A stretch of 35,355 nucleotides of DNA, from positions 44,496 to 79,850 of the forward strand of contig HF986081.1 of assembly GCA_000431015.1 (NCBI GenBank), read 5' to 3'. Both the position numbers and the translations under genes were made by a program. This DNA comes from Alistipes sp. CAG:514 (GTDB lineage: Bacteria > Bacteroidota > Bacteroidia > Bacteroidales > UBA932). Of this stretch, positions 23,481 to 32,467 are shown piece after piece (positions within the stretch are counted from its first letter, which is position 1; the number at the start of each line of letters is the position of its first letter). The notes under the pieces are model-generated. The model made no database searches. It worked only from the letters and a program-made list of their open reading frames with translations, and was not told the DNA's origin.

Positions 23481-26400
23481 TACTTTATGCCTGTTACCTT
23501 GACCGGGCCAAGAAGTCCTGCCGGGAGCAGAGGCTCGTCCGGCTTGAAGAACTCCATCTGTGTGTAGGTGATTGTCTCGGTCGCGTCCGGCTGGACATCT
23601 CCCACGAGGCGGTTGTGCCACATGTTGACGACCTTGATCTCGATGGTGTTCGTGCCGCCTCTCACCGCATCGGTGATGTCAACCTTGAACGGAGCGTTCC
23701 AGTACACGCCCAGATTCCTGCCGTTCACGGTCACCTCGGCCAGATCCTTCACATCCCCCAGATCCAGGATGACGGCATCCTGGTCTTTGATCTCCTTCTT
23801 TTTCAGTCTGAAGGTGTTGGAATATGTCGCCGCTCCGGAGAAGTACTTGATCCCGAACACGGAACTCTCGGTGAGGGAGGCAAGTTTGTCAAAGGTGGCG
23901 CTCTCCGGCGCTCCGCGTCCCGGCTGGAACGAGACAGTCCAAGGGGTGTCGATCTCGGACAGAGTCTGGGACGATACCTGGGGTAGAACGACCTTGGCGA
24001 CATCCGTGTCTTCCGTCAGGACGACAAAGACGGACTGGTGCCGCGCCAGGCTCATCGTGACATTCGTCCTGCCGTCGGCGAACTCGTAGCTGACCGGCTC
24101 TGTGGAAGCGTCCTCCGCGTGCCAGATGACCGGTTTCTTTCCGCTTGTCTTGAAAGACGCTGTAATGTTCCTGTCCTCCTTGGAAAGGTTGGTCACCCAG
24201 TAGATCTCTCCGTACGGAAGTGTCCTATGGACAAACTTGATGTCCTTGCCGTTGCCGGAGACTATGCTGAAATCAGGCTTCAAGCCAATGGATGTCAGTA
24301 CTTTCGCCGCATCCACGCCTGCGCTTACATTCTTGCGCCCTGAGTTCCAGATGTCGTTCACGAGAGCTTTGAACTCGTCCTCGTCGCCACCGGTGTTGCT
24401 GGCCAGTTTCAGAGGCTTGGAGCCGCAGATGACCACGCCGGCATCGGCGAACTCCTTGATCTTGCGGAGAATGTCGATCGACATGTGCCGCACGTTGGAG
24501 TCGAGCATCAGTACCCTGTATCTCATGCCGGTAGGGACGGTCAGCATTCCGTTCTCGGCCTTTGCCAGGTCGCGGATGACTGACGGGTTGAAATAGTCGT
24601 AGTTGTAGCCGTGAGGAAGAGCCGGAACCTTCTTGAGCATGATTCCGGTGGCGTTGTTGTCCTCTCCATAGTAGTAGGCCACATCGGCCACGAAGCACCC
24701 TTGCTGGAGCATGTGGCAGCTGCGTGACAGGTAGTCTGTCCAGGCTCTGGCCTGATCAGCCCATGTCTGGTGACGGTCGAACCATTGTCCGTACTTCCCC
24801 AGTCCGAGTCCCGGAACCTTGTCATCCACAGGCTGGTGAGGGGAAGTGTGGATCACGAAGCGGTTCAGCCCGGCTGCCATGGCAGCGTCGGCGGTAGGCT
24901 TCAGAACGGCAGGGGAGAAGACCCAGGCTCCGTCCCTGTAGCCGTCCGTGGTGAATGACTCGGCGGCGGCGATGTTCTGGCCATAGATGTGCGCCACGGA
25001 TGCGGATTCACGGATGTCCGCCTCAAAGCGCGGATTGAATATGTTGCCTTTCTTGTAGTCCATCCAGAAGGCCGACATCGGTATCTCGGCGTAGCGTTTG
25101 CAGTCCATGCCGTCGCTGAGGTTGGCGCGGTAGTTCTCGTGGCTCTCAGTGTAGCGCTTCATGCCGTACGGTTTGAGGATCTCGTTCTGGAGGTCGTAGT
25201 GATACTCGGTGATCATGTCTCCGATCGTCCTTCTCCAGTCGAAAAGGAAGCGCTCGGTCTCTTCCGTGCTGTTAAGTACCATTCCTGTCAGCGCCGGCAT
25301 CCAGCGGAGAAGGTCGTAGCCTTTGCGGGCCTTGAACTCTGCCGGCATATTCACTGTCCATGTCTGCGCTCCTGCCTCGAAACTGTCCGTGAGGAGGTAT
25401 TCGATGCCGCCCTTGCCGAGCTTGCCGCCGGACGCATCGATGTAGGTCTGGAGATAGTTGCGGAAATATTCTGTGATCGCCTTCGGGTCGAGCTTGTCCA
25501 CCTCAAGACCGGTGGCTTCCGGCGATGCGGGGTGGTTGGTCTTGCCGGTCAGGCTGTAGCCGAAGCGGAATATTCTCCAGTTGCCTTCCGGTGCGTTCCA
25601 GTTGAGCTCACCGTCCTTTACGTAAGGTGTAAGATCCACAACGTCCTCAAGACGGGCGGCTTCCGTGCTGTGCGGCGTGTCCTCCATCCAGAGCAGACGG
25701 TAGAAACTGTTCCCGGCCTTGTCGCCGGCCAGCTGGATCCGGGTGACGGTCGAGAGGGCGAACTGGGACACGCCAAATGCGCAGTCTTTCTTGCCTCCGT
25801 TGTCCTTTAGATTGAATCTGAAGTACTTGGCCGTGGTGGCAGGGATCGCGTATGTCCTTTGAGGTGAGGCCTGGTAGGAAAGCGGGATGGCTTTGAAACT
25901 TACCCCGTCGTCGCTGTAGAGGAGTTCTTTCGTGTGCGAGAACTGCCCGGCGTCTTTTCTTAGTTCGGAGATGACGACGGACTTGATTGTCAGCGGCTCG
26001 GAAAACTCGTACTGGATCCAGCACTGTCCGTTCCTGTCAGGGGTGATGTCAAGGTAGTCCCCGACGCTGTCGCCGGTTATGTGGTTCAGGAGTTCCTTGC
26101 CGGTGACCTTGCAGCCGCTGGATGTGACGTTCGGGCCGAGGTTCCTGATGTTGATGTCGGAGTCGCACAGCCTCACTCCCACGACCGCGATGTCTCTGTA
26201 GAACTTCTTTTTAAGGAAGACTTGCGAGATGCCGTCGAACGACTCGCTGAAATCCATGAACGGCCCGGTGACATCAAAGCCCTCCGGAAGTCTGACGCTG
26301 AGAGACTTGCCTCCCACGACCTCTATCTGCCTCCAGACTAGTTTCTTCATCGCGTCCTCGTCCTTCACCCAAGGGCCTCCGGTCTCGCTCCAGCCCGGAG

Positions 26401-26815
26401 AACTGGCGATGGTCATCTCCATGTCGAGGCTGTCTGCAAAATTGATGGCGTACCTGAAGGCGTCCTTCCACTCGGGTGTCATGTAGGTCAGCCTCTTTCC
26501 GACGATCTGCGGCGTCTCCAGTCCCGCGTCGAAGTTGTGGAAGCCGGCGACGCCAGTCTTATGCATCCACAGAAGGTCTTTCCTGATGCCGTCCTTGGTG
26601 ATGTTGCCGTTCATCCAGTGCCACCACACCCTCGGCCTCGCCGCCTTCGGAGGGTTCCGGAACTCATTATAGAGGTTCTGCCCGGTCGATGGGCTTACCT
26701 TCTCGGCCACCTCTCCGCTCTTGGCTGCCGAATGTCCGTCATTATGCGCGAACGCCGTTACCGACAAAGTCAACAGAGCTAAGGCAGCAGCAATGTTACA
26801 TGATTCTCTCATCAT
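23480..26815 (-). CDS. GH106-type alpha-L-rhamnosidase
   Basis: A 1111-residue exported glycoside hydrolase. The first ~23 residues are a signal peptide (hydrophobic AAALALLTLSVTAFA). The family 106 start follows: FRNPPKAARPRVWWHWMNGNITKDGI, then DLLWMHKTGVAGFHNFDAG and SSPGWSETGGPWV. A carbohydrate-binding-like beta domain lies around residues 230-360. The C-terminus has a jelly-roll segment with VTVNGRNLGVYWNAPFKVDIT and VVNMWHNRL. Known GH106 enzymes remove rhamnose from plant pectin and related glycans, usually in the periplasm. Here there is no SusC/SusD pair or other carbohydrate gene beside it, so it is an orphan rather than part of a visible utilisation locus. Confidence 0.88.
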   Translation of the reverse strand: MMRESCNIAAALALLTLSVTAFAHNDGHSAAKSGEVAEKVSPSTGQNLYNEFRNPPKAARPRVWWHWMNGNITKDGIRKDLLWMHKTGVAGFHNFDAGLETPQIVGKRLTYMTPEWKDAFRYAINFADSLDMEMTIASSPGWSETGGPWVKDEDAMKKLVWRQIEVVGGKSLSVRLPEGFDVTGPFMDFSESFDGISQVFLKKKFYRDIAVVGVRLCDSDINIRNLGPNVTSSGCKVTGKELLNHITGDSVGDYLDITPDRNGQCWIQYEFSEPLTIKSVVISELRKDAGQFSHTKELLYSDDGVSFKAIPLSYQASPQRTYAIPATTAKYFRFNLKDNGGKKDCAFGVSQFALSTVTRIQLAGDKAGNSFYRLLWMEDTPHSTEAARLEDVVDLTPYVKDGELNWNAPEGNWRIFRFGYSLTGKTNHPASPEATGLEVDKLDPKAITEYFRNYLQTYIDASGGKLGKGGIEYLLTDSFEAGAQTWTVNMPAEFKARKGYDLLRWMPALTGMVLNSTEETERFLFDWRRTIGDMITEYHYDLQNEILKPYGMKRYTESHENYRANLSDGMDCKRYAEIPMSAFWMDYKKGNIFNPRFEADIRESASVAHIYGQNIAAAESFTTDGYRDGAWVFSPAVLKPTADAAMAAGLNRFVIHTSPHQPVDDKVPGLGLGKYGQWFDRHQTWADQARAWTDYLSRSCHMLQQGCFVADVAYYYGEDNNATGIMLKKVPALPHGYNYDYFNPSVIRDLAKAENGMLTVPTGMRYRVLMLDSNVRHMSIDILRKIKEFADAGVVICGSKPLKLASNTGGDEDEFKALVNDIWNSGRKNVSAGVDAAKVLTSIGLKPDFSIVSGNGKDIKFVHRTLPYGEIYWVTNLSKEDRNITASFKTSGKKPVIWHAEDASTEPVSYEFADGRTNVTMSLARHQSVFVVLTEDTDVAKVVLPQVSSQTLSEIDTPWTVSFQPGRGAPESATFDKLASLTESSVFGIKYFSGAATYSNTFRLKKKEIKDQDAVILDLGDVKDLAEVTVNGRNLGVYWNAPFKVDITDAVRGGTNTIEIKVVNMWHNRLVGDVQPDATETITYTQMEFFKPDEPLLPAGLLGPVKVTGIK

Positions 26816-26951
26816 AGATGCTGTTGTGGTTTCAGTAATCCTTAAGGATCACCAACTAGTGTTTAATGCTTATTTAGTGATTATTATGTCTTTATGGTTG
26901 CCTGGCTGGACAGTCTACACCGTGGCGCCCGCCATTGCCCCGTGGGGTTCG

Positions 26952-27401
26952 CTACCGGGCCAGCAATTCCTTGACTATCGTGGAGATCAGTCGTCCGTCC
27001 GCCTGCCCCGCCAGTCTCTTCGTGGCCGCTCCCATAACCTTGCCCATGTCCTTTGGGCCGGTTGCGCCAACTTCGGCGACAACCTCTTTAAGAATATTCC
27101 TGACCTCGTCCTCGGAGAGCGCCTTCGGCAGGTAGGCCTCCATCACCCTCATCTCAGAGAGTTCCTTCTCGGCGAGTTCCGGCCTGTTGCCCTGGGTGTA
27201 GAGTTCCGCGGACTCCTTGCGCTGCTTTACGAGCTTCTGGATAATCTTCAGCACGTCAGCGTCCGTGAGCTCGTGCTCCGCTCCTGAAGTCTTGGCGAGA
27301 AGAATCTCTGATTTGATGCCTCTTGTGGCGTTGAGACGAGCCTCGTCGTGAGCCTTCATCGCCTCCATTATGTCCTTCTGGATCTGTTGTTCGAGTGCCA
27401 T
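26952..27401 (-). CDS. YqeY-like protein (GatB/YqeY domain)
   Basis: A 149-residue cytoplasmic protein of the YqeY family, which shares the tRNA-binding tail domain of the GatB amidotransferase subunit. Family blocks are LNATRGIKSEILLAKTS (residues 23-39), IQKLVKQRKESAELYTQGNRPELAEKELSEM and VMEAYLPKALSEDEVR, ending in the helical tail with GKVMGAATKRLAGQADGRLIS. The function is not established; a tRNA-related role is inferred from the GatB similarity. It is divergent from ridA, with a TAAATTTG box on its own strand at 27430-27437, about 29 bases before its start. Confidence 0.92.
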   Translation of the reverse strand: MALEQQIQKDIMEAMKAHDEARLNATRGIKSEILLAKTSGAEHELTDADVLKIIQKLVKQRKESAELYTQGNRPELAEKELSEMRVMEAYLPKALSEDEVRNILKEVVAEVGATGPKDMGKVMGAATKRLAGQADGRLISTIVKELLAR

Positions 27402-27429
27402 GATAAAAAGTGTTATAATGTTCGTTCTA

Positions 27430-27437
27430 CAAATTTA
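27430..27437 (-). promoter_or_regulatory. Probable -7 box of the yqeY gene
   Basis: On the minus strand this is TAAATTTG, a full TAnnTTTG match 29 bases before the yqeY ATG. No convincing -33 box is seen at the expected spacing. Confidence 0.42.
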
Positions 27438-27501
27438 CACATTTTACCACCAATTATGAATATGTTTGCGAAGTTTCTTGGAAGCCTTTTTGACTCTGTT
27501 T

Positions 27502-27534
27502 TTTGGCAAATTACTTTTCATTTTCCTAAATTTG
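27502..27534 (+). promoter_or_regulatory. Promoter of the ridA gene
   Basis: TTTG (27502-27505) is separated by 21 bases from TAAATTTG (27527-27534). The spacing and both boxes fit the Bacteroidetes consensus. The ATG is only 17 bases further on, so the leader would be very short. Confidence 0.6.
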
Positions 27535-27550
27535 GCAAAAATTTGATTCT

Positions 27551-27928
27551 ATGAGACAGATAAGCACAGAAAAAGCCCCAGCGGCAATCGGCCCGTACAG
27601 CCAGGCCGTCGAACATAACGGTTTCATCTTCGTTTCCGGCCAGCTTCCGATCGATCCGGCCACAGGCGCGTTCCCGGAAGGGGGAGTGGAGGCTCAGACC
27701 CGCCAGTCCCTGACCAACCTCAAGGTCATCCTTGAACAAGCCGGTTCAGATCTTGGCAAGGTTCTGAAGACCACTGTCTTCCTCGCCGACATGAACGATT
27801 TCGGAGCCATGAACGGCATCTATTCCGAGTTCTTCAAGGCTCCATATCCGGCCCGCTGCGCCTTTGCCGTAAAAACCCTCCCGAAAGGAGCACTCGTTGA
27901 GATCGAGTGCATCGCCGCGGCGGAGTAG
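27551..27928 (+). CDS. ridA: RidA-family enamine/imine deaminase
   Basis: A 125-residue trimeric cytoplasmic enzyme that hydrolyses reactive 2-aminoacrylate and other enamines or imines from PLP enzymes. The full family pattern is present: APAAIGPYSQAV, FVSGQLPIDPATG, QTRQSLTNLKVILEQAGSDL, and the active-site Arg102 in PARCAF with Glu119 in EIECIA. It has the standard length. It is transcribed alone from a promoter shared back to back with yqeY and ends at a strong hairpin terminator. Confidence 0.95.
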   Translation: MRQISTEKAPAAIGPYSQAVEHNGFIFVSGQLPIDPATGAFPEGGVEAQTRQSLTNLKVILEQAGSDLGKVLKTTVFLADMNDFGAMNGIYSEFFKAPYPARCAFAVKTLPKGALVEIECIAAAE

Positions 27929-27952
27929 TCTAACACTGGCTTGTGTCGCAAA

Positions 27953-28004
27953 ATGTCTCGGGTGCGGAATCCATCTTCCTGCACCCGAGACATCATCTTT
28001 TTTT
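27953..28004 (+). terminator. Terminator of ridA
   Basis: A perfect 13-bp stem, ATGTCTCGGGTGC (27953-27965) with GCACCCGAGACAT (27981-27993), has a 15-base loop and is followed by a run of seven T. It is a strong intrinsic terminator for ridA on the plus strand. Confidence 0.9.
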
Positions 28005-28010
28005 GTATTT

Positions 28011-28039
28011 CGGGTGCGGAACAGAGTCATCCGCACCCG
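28011..28039. repeat. Second hairpin sharing the CGGGTGCGGA word
   Basis: CGGGTGCGGA (28011-28020) pairs perfectly with TCCGCACCCG (28030-28039) around nine bases. It reuses the stem of the preceding terminator. It lies 24 bases beyond the tolC-like gene stop and may end that transcript, although no U-run follows on the minus strand. Confidence 0.65.
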
Positions 28040-28062
28040 AGGCAAACTGATTATACCGGCAC

Positions 28063-29259
28063 CTACAGCTCCACGGCGTTCAGACGGGCCAGAGCCTGGT
28101 GATAGTCGCGCTCGGCGGAGAGAGTCTGCTCCAAGGCCTCGTAGTACTGGTCGGTCTCGACGAGATATTCAATCATAGAGATCTCGCCTCGGGACTGGGC
28201 TGTCAGCAGGTAGTCACGGCTGTCGGTCTCGCCCAGGGAGGCGCGCATCAGCTCGGAGTTGGCCTTTAGGCTCGCGGCGCGGTTGTACATGGACAGAAGG
28301 TCGAAGTAGAACTGCTGCTCTGCGGCGGCTTTACGGGACTGGGAGGCGACGATCTTCGCGCGGGACTGCTTGACTTTGTTGGAGTTGCTCCATAGCGGGA
28401 TGTTCACGCCCACGGTCACGCCTCGGAATTTGTCGGCGGTGGTGAGCTCGCTCATGTAGCCGACGGTGAGTTCCGGTACCCATGCTGTCTTGTCGATGGA
28501 CAACTGCCTCTCGTCCACGGCGACTTCCTGGCGGACGTACTGAAGAACGGGATTCTTCTCGGAAGCCTCTGTGTACCAGGCCTCAAAGTCTGCGGGGAGG
28601 TTCTCGTCAAGAGCGTAGGAACGCTCCTCCAGCACTATTCCCCGGCCTCCGTTCAGGGATTTCAATGTGGACAGGAGGGCTTCCCGTTCGACATCTACCT
28701 GTGAGATCTGTCCACGGACTGTTGTCAGGTGGACTTTGGCCTTGTTAAGATCCAGGATGCTGGCGTCACCGGCCTGGATTCTTTTCTCGAAGGATGACAC
28801 GAGGGTCAGCGCCTGTTCAAGGTGGGTGTCAAGCTCGGATTTCAGGGCATTGTAGTAGATGAGGTCGATGCAGGCCTGTTTCGCCTCAAGCAGCACGTTG
28901 AGCCTTTCGGATTTGTAGCTCAGGGCCGCAAGTTCGTTCTGTCCTGCCACCTGGCGGGATTTCATCCCGGTCAGTGTGGCCACGTCGAAGGCCTGTGTGA
29001 CACGGAAGTCGCGCCTGTTGCCGATGCCGTCCGCACCCCAAAGGTAGTTGAACTCGAATTCCGGGTTTTCAGGAAGGGCGCCTGAGCGGTTCTCCAGCCT
29101 TTGGGCCTCGGCTTGGGCCGCCGCGGCTTTCAGAGTTGGGTTGTTGGACTCGATCTGCTTCAGTATCTCATCGACCGATGATTGGGCCGAGGTGTGGACT
29201 GTACCTGCGGCACTGATGCAGATGACAAGTAGTAATCTATTTATGTTTAAGTACTTCAT
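28063..29259 (-). CDS. TolC-family outer membrane efflux protein (CusC-like)
   Basis: A 398-residue exported protein. The signal peptide is followed by SSVDEILKQIESNNPTLKAAAAQAEAQRLENRSG, the typical start of outer-membrane efflux proteins. The rest is mostly long amphipathic helices with two repeats (around residues 95-185 and 280-395) and short strand regions near NPEFEFNYLWG and PELTVGYMSEL. It would form the trimeric exit duct of the adjacent RND pump. It is the last gene of the metal efflux operon, 45 bases after the pump gene. Confidence 0.88.
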   Translation of the reverse strand: MKYLNINRLLLVICISAAGTVHTSAQSSVDEILKQIESNNPTLKAAAAQAEAQRLENRSGALPENPEFEFNYLWGADGIGNRRDFRVTQAFDVATLTGMKSRQVAGQNELAALSYKSERLNVLLEAKQACIDLIYYNALKSELDTHLEQALTLVSSFEKRIQAGDASILDLNKAKVHLTTVRGQISQVDVEREALLSTLKSLNGGRGIVLEERSYALDENLPADFEAWYTEASEKNPVLQYVRQEVAVDERQLSIDKTAWVPELTVGYMSELTTADKFRGVTVGVNIPLWSNSNKVKQSRAKIVASQSRKAAAEQQFYFDLLSMYNRAASLKANSELMRASLGETDSRDYLLTAQSRGEISMIEYLVETDQYYEALEQTLSAERDYHQALARLNAVEL

Positions 29260-29304
29260 GTTGCTATTATACTTTTGTGTTTAAGTACTGTGGTTTCCGT
29301 TCCA

Positions 29305-32300
29305 TTATTCCTTCACCTTCCTCTTGGATTTTGAGTTGATGAGGTAGATCACCGGAACCACGAAACCGTTCAGCAGGGTGGAGGAGTAGAGTACGTCGAG
29401 GATGACTTTCGCGGAGGAGAAGAGTCCGCCGAGGATGACTTTCGCCATCGGGGACTGGATCTCGTTGCCTGGGAGGTCGCCTCCGAGCGCGAGCGGAAGA
29501 AGGGCCAGCGCGGAAGTGATCGCCGTCATCAGAATCGGATTCAGCCGGTCGAGCGAACCGGTCATGACAGCATCCTCGCGGGAGAGTCCCTGTGACGAAA
29601 GCACGTTGTAGCGGTCGATCAGCAGCATGCCGTTGCGGGTCGCGATGCCGAACAGCGAGATGAATCCTATGATGGCGGGAATGCTCAGGATGCCGTCGGT
29701 GAAGAACACGGCGAACACGCCGCCGATGAGCGCCAGAGGCAGATTCAGCAGCACGACGAGCGACTGCGAGATGTTTTTGAACTCCCCGTACAGAAGCATG
29801 AAGATGATGAATATACTGAATATGCTCACGAGGGCTATCGTCTTGGATGCCCTTTCCTCGCTCTCGAACTGTCCTCCGTACTCTATGTGGTAGCCTTCCG
29901 GCAGTTCTATGTTCTCGGCGATCTTCTCGCGGATGGCCCCCACGGCCTTGGCGAGTTCTCCGCCGGTTGCGTTGCAGGAAACGACCAGCTTGCGGCTGAC
30001 GTTCTCACGGTTGATCGTGTTCGGTCCTGCTGCGGATCTGATGTCGGCCACGTAGGAGAGAGGGATTTTCCTTCCGTCACCCGTGTCGATGGTAAGGTCG
30101 GAGATCCTCTCGATGGTCGAGCGGGCGTCGTCACCTACCTTCAGCGTGAGGTCGAAGGAACGGTTGCCCTCGTAGACTGTGGAGACGACCTCTCCTTCCA
30201 TCATCACCCTGACCACCTCGGCGAACTCCGGAAGGGTGATTCCGTAGCGGGCCAGCATCTCGCGCTTAGGCGTGAGGTTCAGCTCCGGTCTTTCCACCTG
30301 TTGCTCCACATTGATGTCGGCTATGCCCTCTACCCCTGAGATCGAGGTCTTGATCTTCTGTCCGATCTCGTACATCCTGTTGAGATCCGAACCGAACAGC
30401 TTTATGGCGATGTTCGCCTTTGTGCCTGAGAGCATCGCATCGATTCTGTGAGAGATAGGGCCGCCGATCTCAATGTTCACTCCAGGAAGTACGGACAGCT
30501 TCTCCCTGACTTCCTCGGTCAGTTGCTTCCTGGTTTTCCTGCCGAGTTCAAACGGACACTCGAACTCCGAGCTGTTCACGCCGAAGGCGTGCTCGTCCAG
30601 TTCGGCGCGGCCTGTCTTGCGGCCTACTGTCTTGATCTCCGGGATGCTGAGGAGAAGTTCCTCGGCTGTACGTCCCATCCGGTCGGACTCCTCCAGAGAT
30701 ATTCCCGGAATGGTGCTGACGGAGATTGTGAACGAGCCTTCGTTGAACGCCGGGAGGAAACTCCCTCCAAGGGTGAAGAACATCACGATGGCCGCCGCAA
30801 GCAGCGCTCCGACTCCGCCGAGTAGGGTCTTCTTATGGTCAAGAGACCAGTGCAGGGCTTTTCCATAGACCTTCTTGAGCCAACGGACAAGGGCCGGCTC
30901 CCTTTCGGTCTTGTCGCCGCCGCGTCTGCCGAGAAGGAACGAGCTGAGGACCGGAGTGACGGTCAAGGCCACAAGCGTGGATGCCATCAAGGAGATTATG
31001 AACGTGATTCCCAGCGGCTTGAGCATCCTTCCCTCCATTCCGGAGAGAAAGAACAGCGGCAGGAAGCTGGCGATGATGATCAGCGTGGAGTTCAGCATCG
31101 GCATACGGACTTCCTTTGAGGCTTCGTAGACTACTTTCACGATGCTTTCACGCTCACCCTCAGGCTTTTCACGATTCTGCCGCAATCGCTTGAACACATT
31201 CTCCACATCGACGATCGAGTCATCCACAAGCGAGCCGATGGCGATGGCGATTCCTCCGAGGCTCATCGTGTTGATAGTTAGTCCCATCCAACGTATGGCG
31301 AGAAGTGACGCTACAATCGAAAGCGGTATGGAGACCAGCGAAATCACGGTGGTTCGCCAGTTCATAAGGAATATGAACAGCACGATGATCACGAAGATCG
31401 CTCCTTCGATCAAGGACTGCTTCACGTTGTCCAACGAGCTTTCGATGAAGCGGGACTGGCGGAATATCCGGGAGTTGACCTTGACATCGGCAGGAAGGTT
31501 GGCTTTCAGCTCGTCCAAGGCGTTGTCGAGCCTTCCGGTCAGTGCCAGCGTGTTGGTGTTGGGCTGTTTTGTGACCGTGAGCAGCACGGCCGGTTTCCCG
31601 TCGTTGGAGGCTACGCCCAGAACAGGGGTCTTCGGTCCGATGCGCACATCGGCCACAGCGTCCAGCGTTATAGGCAGTCCGTTCTCCGATGTCTTGACCA
31701 CGGCCTTCTTCATTTCGTCCAAGTCATTGGTTGACAGGAGGCCGCGGACGATATATTCATTGCCGTACTCATAAAGGGTGCCGCCGGAGGCATTCTGGTT
31801 CATTCCTTTGACGGCGTAGATCACCTCGTCCATCGACACGCCGAAGCGGCGCATCCTGCCGGGGTCCATCAGGATCTGGTACTCCTTGATGTCGCCGCCC
31901 ATCACCGCGACCTGAGCCACTCCTCCTGTCGAGAGGAGCCTTGGTCTGATCGTCCAGTCGGCGATAGTCCTGAGATCCTGCATGGATGTCGTGTCGGCGG
32001 TCAGGCCTATGATCATCAGTTCGCCGAGAATCGAGGCCTGCGGGCCGAGCGTCGGCTTGCCGACATTCTCCGGAAGGTCATCACCGATCATGGCAATCTT
32101 CTCGGAGACAATCTGCCTGGCCTTGTAAATGTCTGTTCCCCAGTCGAATTCGATGTTGACGATAGAGAAACCGGTGGCTGAAGAAGAACGCACGCGTCGC
32201 ACGTTGGTCGCACCGTTGACCGCTGTCTCGATCGGGAATGTCACGAGCCTTTCGACCTCTTCGGGTGCCATTCCCTCGGCCTCGGTCATCACTACGACCG

Positions 32301-32463
32301 TCGGAGCGTTCAGATCAGGGAACACATCGACCTCGGTGTGCGTTGTTGAATATATTCCCGCCACAAGGCAGAGCGCGGCGATCACGAGGACCACCATCCG
32401 GTTGTTGAGCGAGAACCGTATGATTCCGTTCAGCAGTCCGTTTTCATGTCTGAGCTGTTCCAT
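29305..32463 (-). CDS. Heavy-metal efflux RND pump (CusA/CzcA family)
   Basis: A 1052-residue inner-membrane proton antiporter with the RND layout: one N-terminal helix, a large periplasmic loop, six helices, a second loop and six more helices. Diagnostic segments are FSLNNRMVVLVIAALCLVAG, FPDLNAPTVVVMTEAEGMAPEEVERLVTFPIE and AIGSLVDDSIVDVENVFKRL, a heavy-metal RND TM4 motif with paired Asp. SFLPAFNEGSFTISV and LPLALGGDLPGNEIQSPMA follow. It exports metal cations from periplasm or cytosol through the TolC protein. Whether it carries Cu/Ag or Co/Zn/Cd cannot be decided here. It begins 4 bases after the adaptor gene. Confidence 0.92.
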   Translation of the reverse strand: MEQLRHENGLLNGIIRFSLNNRMVVLVIAALCLVAGIYSTTHTEVDVFPDLNAPTVVVMTEAEGMAPEEVERLVTFPIETAVNGATNVRRVRSSSATGFSIVNIEFDWGTDIYKARQIVSEKIAMIGDDLPENVGKPTLGPQASILGELMIIGLTADTTSMQDLRTIADWTIRPRLLSTGGVAQVAVMGGDIKEYQILMDPGRMRRFGVSMDEVIYAVKGMNQNASGGTLYEYGNEYIVRGLLSTNDLDEMKKAVVKTSENGLPITLDAVADVRIGPKTPVLGVASNDGKPAVLLTVTKQPNTNTLALTGRLDNALDELKANLPADVKVNSRIFRQSRFIESSLDNVKQSLIEGAIFVIIVLFIFLMNWRTTVISLVSIPLSIVASLLAIRWMGLTINTMSLGGIAIAIGSLVDDSIVDVENVFKRLRQNREKPEGERESIVKVVYEASKEVRMPMLNSTLIIIASFLPLFFLSGMEGRMLKPLGITFIISLMASTLVALTVTPVLSSFLLGRRGGDKTEREPALVRWLKKVYGKALHWSLDHKKTLLGGVGALLAAAIVMFFTLGGSFLPAFNEGSFTISVSTIPGISLEESDRMGRTAEELLLSIPEIKTVGRKTGRAELDEHAFGVNSSEFECPFELGRKTRKQLTEEVREKLSVLPGVNIEIGGPISHRIDAMLSGTKANIAIKLFGSDLNRMYEIGQKIKTSISGVEGIADINVEQQVERPELNLTPKREMLARYGITLPEFAEVVRVMMEGEVVSTVYEGNRSFDLTLKVGDDARSTIERISDLTIDTGDGRKIPLSYVADIRSAAGPNTINRENVSRKLVVSCNATGGELAKAVGAIREKIAENIELPEGYHIEYGGQFESEERASKTIALVSIFSIFIIFMLLYGEFKNISQSLVVLLNLPLALIGGVFAVFFTDGILSIPAIIGFISLFGIATRNGMLLIDRYNVLSSQGLSREDAVMTGSLDRLNPILMTAITSALALLPLALGGDLPGNEIQSPMAKVILGGLFSSAKVILDVLYSSTLLNGFVVPVIYLINSKSKRKVKE

Positions 32464-32467
32464 AGGC

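Noticed and set aside
24989..25810. 273-codon plus-strand frame opposite the GH106 gene
   Set aside because: It lies wholly inside a continuous 1111-residue hydrolase with clear family blocks.
23480..26815. Polysaccharide utilisation locus around the GH106 gene
   Set aside because: No SusC/SusD pair, sensor-regulator or second carbohydrate enzyme lies beside it in the window.
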